Assembly: GCA_902797415.1 (NCBI GenBank)
Contig: CADBSQ010000122.1
Coordinates: 1-12,150, forward strand
Source: an uncultured Erysipelotrichaceae bacterium
GTDB taxonomy: Bacteria; Bacillota_I; Bacilli_A; RF39; UBA660
Length of the DNA: 12,150 bases
Reading direction: 5' to 3'
Part shown: piece after piece, positions 6,848-12,150 of the stretch
How positions within the stretch are numbered: position 1 is the stretch's first letter
Layout of the letters: each line of letters opens with the position of its first letter
Position numbers and translations under genes: made by a program
Notes under the pieces: generated by a model
What the model was told of the DNA's origin: nothing
Databases searched by the model: none
The model's input: only the letters and a program-made list of their open reading frames with translations

Positions 6848-6869
6848 TATACTCTACATTAGTATATCA
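6848..6869 (-). promoter_or_regulatory. Extended -10 promoter of the ATPase operon with overlapping dyad
   Basis: TGATATACT (6869-6861) is a perfect extended -10 element; no good -35 is visible at the right distance, which is common for extended -10 promoters. The start point would be near 6854, giving a leader of about 33 nt with the ribosome site of the c-like gene. The -10 hexamer TATACT is one arm of a dyad with AGTATA (6853-6848) across 7 nt, which could be an operator or chance. The promoter lies just downstream of the terminator of the preceding gene, so it separates the two transcription units. Confidence 0.65.
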
Positions 6870-6902
6870 TAAATTTGGATAAAATAATATAATTTTTTTC
6901 AT

Positions 6903-6930
6903 AAAAAAACACTTCGATTACAAAGTGTTT
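6903..6930 (-). terminator. Rho-independent terminator after the 501-aa surface-protein gene
   Basis: AAACACTT (6930-6923) pairs with AAGTGTTT (6914-6907) around an 8-nt loop, followed on the minus strand by a run of T (forward A-run at 6903-6909). It starts 7 nt after the TAA of the 501-aa gene. The other strand also ends in a T-rich stretch (AATTTTTTTAA, forward 6931-6941), so it may work in both directions. Some read-through into the ATPase genes is possible. Confidence 0.88.
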
Positions 6931-6937
6931 AATTTTT

Positions 6938-8443
6938 TTAAGGTATTGTAAATGTTTTCGTGATAGGAATATTTGCATCTTTTCCACCATATGTTGCGTT
7001 TTCAACCTTGATCTCAAAAACATTTCCTTGATCTAATTTTAACTTATTTGAGTATCCATTTGCACTTTTAGTCTTTTCTGAATCAAGAACTACTGTATCA
7101 ATTGGTGTTCCATCAGAATACAAGGTTATCTCGCCAGTATCAAATGCATAATCATTAGTCATTTTATAGTTAAAGTACACATTACCATTAGATATTTTTT
7201 CTATCTTTAAATTGTAATTTACTTTAGAAGTTCGAACATTTATTACATCTTCAATATTATCAGCGAGACTCTTTTCCCCAGTATCTTCATCTGTCAAAAC
7301 CTCGATGTACCCTAAACTAATAGAATACTCATGATTAGGTGTTAAACCAACTATTCTATTTGATGTCGCATACTTATCTAAAATAATTTTTTCAGATGCT
7401 GCTTTGCCATCAAATTCACCAGTAACAACTAAGTATACCGCTTGATACTTGTTTTCAGGATCTGTTACTAAATAAGAGACATCAATGTATGTTGGATAAG
7501 AGATTGCTCCTCTTAAATTAACTCTTTTATTCATAACGGTTTTATTTTTAACAGTCGTAGATGCTGCACTACTATTTTGCACAGTAGTATTAGATTGATT
7601 ATTGTTTGTAACTTCAGTATTATTTATAACCGTATTATTTGTGGTTGCTTCAACCTGATTGTTAGCTGCGATTTGCATATTGTTATTAGTAGTATATTTA
7701 TTAAAATCTCCAACTAACTCATTGTATGAATCAATAAGAGAATTTGGATCATACTTAACAACATCTTCCTTTTCAGGGGGAACAACATACTCATTTGTAC
7801 TTCCAATAACTGTTTTTAAATTAACTGTTTTTTCTCCAACAATTAAAAGTTCATTGGCAATATCAAAAGTATAATTACCAAACACTAATTTCATTGGATT
7901 AATTGTTTTAACATTTAATGCATCATTTAATACAGAAGCATTACCTTGTTTATCAATATATACTAATAAATATTTATTAGCATATATTGATTTAGTTTCA
8001 TTATAAATCTCATCAGAAATAATTAAATAAACCCTATCATCTAACTTATAAAAGTATGTTGTAGAAGGATCATTAATAGTTATACTATCTTTAACTAAGT
8101 TAATAGATCCTTCATTTAATATTTGGTAGTTGTCACCAAAAAGCGTTATATCTTCAGAAGAAGATTCATAAACAACTGGATTTAATCCTAATTCATAGGT
8201 ATCATTTTTTCCAGTGAGATAGTAAAAGTTTCCGTTCCATTTCTTTTCGATTTTTCCACCATCTTTGGTATCAATTAGATTAGAATCTTGAGAAAATATA
8301 ACAGTATTACTACTTACATCATATACATCTTTACCCTTGTTTCCTACAAGCTTAACTGCATATACGAGTAGTCCAATTATACCAAGAATAATAATTGCAA
8401 AAATGAATATAAATATCTTATTTTTAAAATTCAATTTACGCAT
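6938..8443 (-). CDS. Membrane-anchored surface protein with Fn3-like tail
   Basis: 501 aa, family not recognised. Basic N-terminus, one membrane helix (9-31), then an outside part: a beta-rich domain (about 40-220), an Asn/Thr-rich linker (about 252-300), and one or two Fn3/Ig-like domains (about 305-501). The tail shows the fold-like pattern L-T-P-N-H-E-Y-S-I-S-L-G-Y (367-379), also repeated in the giant protein upstream. No cysteine anywhere, and no signal peptidase, lipobox or sortase signal, so it should stay anchored by its N-terminal helix. The 40-220 domain looks related to the ectodomain of the 264-aa protein at 27-821. It starts on an ATGA overlap with the giant gene, with ribosome site GAAGGGAG, so the two are cotranscribed. 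The adjacent ATPase suggests it is a partner; direct proof is absent. Confidence 0.88.
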   Translation of the reverse strand: MRKLNFKNKIFIFIFAIIILGIIGLLVYAVKLVGNKGKDVYDVSSNTVIFSQDSNLIDTKDGGKIEKKWNGNFYYLTGKNDTYELGLNPVVYESSSEDITLFGDNYQILNEGSINLVKDSITINDPSTTYFYKLDDRVYLIISDEIYNETKSIYANKYLLVYIDKQGNASVLNDALNVKTINPMKLVFGNYTFDIANELLIVGEKTVNLKTVIGSTNEYVVPPEKEDVVKYDPNSLIDSYNELVGDFNKYTTNNNMQIAANNQVEATTNNTVINNTEVTNNNQSNTTVQNSSAASTTVKNKTVMNKRVNLRGAISYPTYIDVSYLVTDPENKYQAVYLVVTGEFDGKAASEKIILDKYATSNRIVGLTPNHEYSISLGYIEVLTDEDTGEKSLADNIEDVINVRTSKVNYNLKIEKISNGNVYFNYKMTNDYAFDTGEITLYSDGTPIDTVVLDSEKTKSANGYSNKLKLDQGNVFEIKVENATYGGKDANIPITKTFTIP

Positions 8444-11400
8444 CAGGACTCACTCCCTTCAAAGTAATCAAGCTCAATCGAGTCTACCAGTGAATTATTT
8501 CTGTAGAAGCTTGCTGTAATAGTGTAAACAACGTTAGGAAGGTACTCTGGATCATTTATTAATATCGAATAGTAATATAGTCCAGTAGATGGCTCATACC
8601 TTGTCGTAAAGCTTTGAATATCTGGGGAGAAATAATAATTTGTTCCCATAGACGAGACTGTATACTTAACTTGATTTATCCTATCTAAGTTGTAAGAATC
8701 TGAGAATATTAAGTTTAATTGTGTACCAGTTTCATCAGTTGAGTTTTGCAGTATAACTGAACCCAAGTAAATGTCTCCACCAAATGTCATTTCTCTTGAT
8801 TTTATAATTTGTTCAAAGTTTGAACTTATATTTTTATTGTAATAATCAGCTTTGGTTGTAATAACAAACTTATATCTTTCACCCTCTTCTAACTGTGGAT
8901 AGTTAGCTTTCGTAAAGTTAAATCTATTATTTATAGAGTTTATATTTAAATCACCAGATGAAGCAATAACATTATTGTTCATATCAAGAAGTTGATATCT
9001 ATATTTTCCATTAACAATAACTTTACTTTCATCGTTTATACTTACTCTAAAGTAAATACTATTATCGGTTTTACCAGGTGAAATACCAATGAATGGTTCT
9101 TTATATTTTTCAAGAGAGAACTCTTGAGAATAAGTACCAAGTTCAATTGTTTTTTCAACTCCATTTTCTGTATAAGTACCTACTGGTGTCATCAGTATTT
9201 TATATGTACCCTCGTATACAATATCATTATTTGGAGATGGATTTGCCGTAGCACGAATAGACATAGAATTACTAAATGAAGTACTATCAGGTATAGTTAC
9301 ATTAGCTCGTACATAACCGTTAGGTGTGTATTTAAATAATTCATATTTAATCTTATCAAATCCGAGTACAGTATCTAAGTAGTAGTCAATAACTAGATCT
9401 TTTTCATTATATGATTCTGCGACTAGCTCTGCTGTAATATTTGATATACCTACTTCTGAAAGTGTATGGAAGTGATAATTTATACCAACTAGTTTTTTAT
9501 CAATATCATACAAATATACTTTCTCATAGCTTCCTGTTGACGCACTATAAATATATGCATAAAAGTTTACATAGTAATTTGTTTTTGGTTTTAAGTCAGC
9601 AATTTCTATTGGGTTATCAAATTCTACTATAGGTTTTGAATTTGTAGAGATATACTCAGCGTTAGTACCATTTTCATCAGTCTCGAATAAATCATAATAT
9701 ATCAAGTTCTCACGTATATTACTATAGTTAACACTGTGTAAAGTAGCATTTAATTTAACACTTGTTAAGAATGAAGCTACATCTATTTTATTACCCTTGT
9801 ATAAAGAAATACCAGGAATAATGTAATCAAATTGTGTAATTTTATTATCAGATGCTAATGTTTCTGTTTTAATTTCTTTTAATAGTAAATTATTATTTTC
9901 ATAGACAACACCTGTATTATCAATATTAAAGTTAATGATGGCACTATTTTCATTTAGATTTGTCAATGATAATTGTTTAGCATTCATATCTGGTGTAACG
10001 CTCATCATATTTCCGCTTAAGTTACTAGCTTGCATAATTCTTGATGAACTAATACGATAGTAATTTCCTATGTTTTCATAAGAACCCTTTTGAACAGCCT
10101 TATAAGTACTATTAATATCAAATCCAGTGTTACCTGTATCATAGTAAGCTATCATTTCAATTTTAATTGGTGTTGATATGTAATCTGATATATCCATATA
10201 ATCAATTGTAATATCATTTTGAGTTGACAAAGTCAGTTTTTCTAATGTTTTAACTCCCAATGATGCTAGTTTTGCTGGATCTGTCGGTGTAATAACAACA
10301 TCAATATTTGAAATGCTACTAATCAGTTTATCAGCGTTTGCCGATGAAGTATCTATTTTCAGTTTTATTTTGTTAACATCCGTATCGATTCTATATTTAA
10401 GACCAAGACTAGATTTATAGCCATAGAAGTACTGACTTGTTAAGGTTGAGTACTCAGTACCTTCAGTTTTCAAAAGTTTTTCATTCTTACGAATAGTAAG
10501 TACATTTCCTGCTGCTAAATTAGTGAATTTAACTTCTTCGAAACTATCGTTATTTACAGTTATATTGCTTGAAGAAATTGGAGATGTTTCTGCATTTCTA
10601 AAGGCATGTAACTTATTATCAGCGATAGCATGGTCTATATCAGTAGCCTTATATTTCCAAGTGAATGATGTATTATCACTTACTGATGGATAAACTTGGA
10701 AAATACTTCGTTGTTTATTTGGTGCTAAAGGAGCACTTTTTAAAACAACATTTGAGTCTATATCAGTTGGGTAGTGAGTTTCAATTGAACCATCATTGTC
10801 TATATCAAGATATGCATCAAATGAGAAATAATATTCATTACCTCTTCTTAGAGCATCACTATCAAGAACAGATTCATCTGTACCGTTTTCAACACTAAAT
10901 ATAATTGGATTAATGTTTCCAGATGAATCAATATTAACCCTTCTATCTAAATTAGGAAGCATTTCAAATTGACCAGAAACTGGATTTTTTCTCCATACGT
11001 GATAAACCAAATATTTTGCTGTTTTACTTGCATTATCAAAGTTTGCAACCACATGATAACCAACTGTAGTATTTCCATCTAAATTATCATCATGACTTAA
11101 TCCAAAGGACTCAGAGGTTTTATTTAGAATTTCGTTTACTGTAAGTTGTGGTTCATTTGGATCTGGAATACTTGGAACATAATTATTAACTTCAAATTGG
11201 AATATATTATTCTTAATAGGTATTATATTTGTATCGTACTTCGTATAATCGTATGCATCACTTACAACTAAAGTATAAGTCTTTTGTTTAAAGTCTGAGT
11301 TTTGTGCATTAAAGAAAGCAGCATTTATAACAGCAGTATTGTCATAAAATTTAGGTTTTAATGTACTAGAATACTCATCATCGTTTTTATCAGTATCCTT

Positions 11401-12150
11401 TATTACAGCTTCAACTTTACCATCAATAGTTGAACCTTGGTAAAGAGTAAATGTTAACGACGATAATGTATCTGCTTCAAATGATGCATCATCAGTATCA
11501 TCATTCAGTTTAAAGTTTATTGAAAATACATCATCTAAACTACTATTGGTACTAAATAATCCTGTAAAACTATTAGGCTTTTTAGTTTGAACCTTAACAC
11601 TACCTATGTAAGTTTCTGTAACAGTTGGATTACCATCTTGAAGGTTTATACTAGCATATACATCGAATGTGTAGGTTTCATCTGCACGTAAGTAGTTAAC
11701 TGTTATTGGAATAGTATATCTATCAGTTGTAGCAGTAATAGTTTTAGTTTCATAAGCATCTACTGAATTTTTATAAACTACTTTATAGGAATCACTCATT
11801 ACAGTGCTTGATGGATCTTCAACAATTATTGAACCGTTTATTTGTTCCCAATTGATTTTAGATCCTTCCCATCTAACTGTTGGGAATTCTACACCATCGA
11901 TTTGCATCGTTGTACCCAAAGTATATGTATATTCTATATCTTTTTCGTTATCATTGAATAGAATAATTAATCTATAAGTGTAAGCTATACCATGATGAAG
12001 TTTGTTATCATCAACCTTAACTGTAACCGGACCTAAACTATCCTTATCAATTGTTACTACCGGTTGTTCTTCATTCATATTTTGTCTTGCATCAAATACT
12101 TCGTATTTATACCCTTTTATACCATAATCTCTATCAGTTACTTTTTCAGC
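8443..12150 (-). CDS. Giant Fn3/Ig-like repeat surface protein, 5' end outside the window
   Basis: The reading frame is open to the window edge: 24 further codons lie upstream of the first in-window Met (12078), so that Met is internal and at least 1235 residues are present. The protein is cysteine-free, acidic and almost wholly beta-patterned. A recurring element (hydrophobic-x4-5-Y-x-hydrophobic-x-hydrophobic, a loop, then a strand) is typical of the end of Fn3-type domains. It occurs near residues 129-168, 255-296, 409-449, 827-873, 955-990, 1061-1096 and 1178-1206 (numbered from 12078). An Asp-rich D-I-D-N-D-G loop (425-430) looks calcium-binding. No C-terminal anchor or sortase signal is seen; any signal peptide or anchor must be N-terminal, out of view. 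It ends in TGA overlapping the next ATG. Probably exported; adhesin or scaffold roles are guesses. Confidence 0.9.
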   Translation of the reverse strand, partial: AEKVTDRDYGIKGYKYEVFDARQNMNEEQPVVTIDKDSLGPVTVKVDDNKLHHGIAYTYRLIILFNDNEKDIEYTYTLGTTMQIDGVEFPTVRWEGSKINWEQINGSIIVEDPSSTVMSDSYKVVYKNSVDAYETKTITATTDRYTIPITVNYLRADETYTFDVYASINLQDGNPTVTETYIGSVKVQTKKPNSFTGLFSTNSSLDDVFSINFKLNDDTDDASFEADTLSSLTFTLYQGSTIDGKVEAVIKDTDKNDDEYSSTLKPKFYDNTAVINAAFFNAQNSDFKQKTYTLVVSDAYDYTKYDTNIIPIKNNIFQFEVNNYVPSIPDPNEPQLTVNEILNKTSESFGLSHDDNLDGNTTVGYHVVANFDNASKTAKYLVYHVWRKNPVSGQFEMLPNLDRRVNIDSSGNINPIIFSVENGTDESVLDSDALRRGNEYYFSFDAYLDIDNDGSIETHYPTDIDSNVVLKSAPLAPNKQRSIFQVYPSVSDNTSFTWKYKATDIDHAIADNKLHAFRNAETSPISSSNITVNNDSFEEVKFTNLAAGNVLTIRKNEKLLKTEGTEYSTLTSQYFYGYKSSLGLKYRIDTDVNKIKLKIDTSSANADKLISSISNIDVVITPTDPAKLASLGVKTLEKLTLSTQNDITIDYMDISDYISTPIKIEMIAYYDTGNTGFDINSTYKAVQKGSYENIGNYYRISSSRIMQASNLSGNMMSVTPDMNAKQLSLTNLNENSAIINFNIDNTGVVYENNNLLLKEIKTETLASDNKITQFDYIIPGISLYKGNKIDVASFLTSVKLNATLHSVNYSNIRENLIYYDLFETDENGTNAEYISTNSKPIVEFDNPIEIADLKPKTNYYVNFYAYIYSASTGSYEKVYLYDIDKKLVGINYHFHTLSEVGISNITAELVAESYNEKDLVIDYYLDTVLGFDKIKYELFKYTPNGYVRANVTIPDSTSFSNSMSIRATANPSPNNDIVYEGTYKILMTPVGTYTENGVEKTIELGTYSQEFSLEKYKEPFIGISPGKTDNSIYFRVSINDESKVIVNGKYRYQLLDMNNNVIASSGDLNINSINNRFNFTKANYPQLEEGERYKFVITTKADYYNKNISSNFEQIIKSREMTFGGDIYLGSVILQNSTDETGTQLNLIFSDSYNLDRINQVKYTVSSMGTNYYFSPDIQSFTTRYEPSTGLYYYSILINDPEYLPNVVYTITASFYRNNSLVDSIELDYFEGSES
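8461..11694 (-). repeat. Degenerate Fn3/Ig-like domain repeats within the giant protein
   Basis: About seven diverged copies of the same end-of-domain pattern can be picked out, at 11694-11575, 11316-11191, 10854-10732, 9600-9460, 9216-9109, 8898-8791 and 8547-8461. Clear examples are L-R-A-D-E-T-Y-T-F-D-V-Y-A, L-R-R-G-N-E-Y-Y-F-S-F-D-A-Y and L-K-P-K-T-N-Y-Y-V-N-F-Y-A-Y. Copies are similar in pattern rather than in DNA, so they are old. Spacing is uneven, implying other domains or unrecognised copies between them. Confidence 0.6.

Noticed and set aside
2977..10898. Plus-strand open frames of 60-93 codons (for example at 2977-3210, 3331-3612, 3891-4154, 5307-5534 and 10665-10898)
   Set aside because: Nearly all lie wholly antisense to clear minus-strand genes, and none shows recognisable domains or operon context. 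They are shadows of AT-rich coding sequence and of the alpha tail repeats.
1..12150. Mycoplasma genetic code (TGA read as tryptophan)
   Set aside because: Genes end on TGA in ATGA overlaps (1326-1329 and 8441-8445), Trp is TGG, and the frames are complete with the standard code.
1..12150. tRNA, rRNA, riboswitch or insertion sequence
   Set aside because: I saw no cloverleaf, conserved rRNA segment, known aptamer pattern, transposase or flanking inverted repeats; nearly every base is in a protein gene.

Overview
The window is AT-rich, densely packed and coded entirely on the minus strand. The genes read from high to low coordinates, joined by 2-nt gaps, ATGA overlaps and 11-14 nt overlaps. TGA acts as a stop: two genes end on TGA inside ATGA start/stop overlaps, and tryptophan is written TGG. 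The organism therefore looks like a low-GC, wall-poor or wall-less Bacilli/Mollicutes-type bacterium with the standard code (for example an uncultured gut Mollicutes/RF39-like lineage, or an Acholeplasma relative) rather than a true Mycoplasma. That placement is inference from composition, code and protein style.

Layout in the direction of transcription. (1) 12150-8443: the C-terminal 1235 codons of a giant, cysteine-free protein with repeated Fn3/Ig-like beta domains. Its 5' end lies outside the window. (2) 8443-6938: a single-pass membrane protein with a large outside part and Fn3-like tail. A hairpin terminator (6903-6930) follows. (3) An extended -10 promoter (6861-6869) opens a second unit: c (GTG start at 6820), a b-delta-like fusion, alpha, gamma, beta, epsilon, then a 172-aa multi-pass membrane protein and a 264-aa single-pass protein. 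This unit ends at a terminator at 1-31.

The core has the textbook F1Fo-ATP synthase order (a)-c-b-delta-alpha-gamma-beta-epsilon, but it is not an ordinary ATP synthase. No subunit a is present where it should be, or anywhere in the window. The c subunit keeps the glycine-rich helix 1 and the R-N-P loop, but the essential ion-binding carboxylate of helix 2 is a serine. Subunits b and delta appear fused into one short protein. Alpha has lost most of its C-terminal helical domain and gained an acidic tail of about 205 residues with 31-residue tandem repeats. Epsilon is only the beta-sandwich half. The nucleotide-binding residues of alpha and beta are intact.

Inference: this is a repurposed F1-type ATPase that probably hydrolyses ATP and passes movement or conformational work to a carboxylate-less c-like oligomer and to membrane-anchored surface proteins, instead of pumping ions. 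The two single-pass proteins at either end of the ATPase genes seem to share a homologous outside domain. The closest known idea is the mycoplasma 'F1-like' ATPases (one used in Mycoplasma mobile gliding, others linked to surface immunoglobulin handling). Here, however, recognisable c, b/delta, gamma and epsilon homologues remain, so the cluster could be a separate or intermediate form of that theme.
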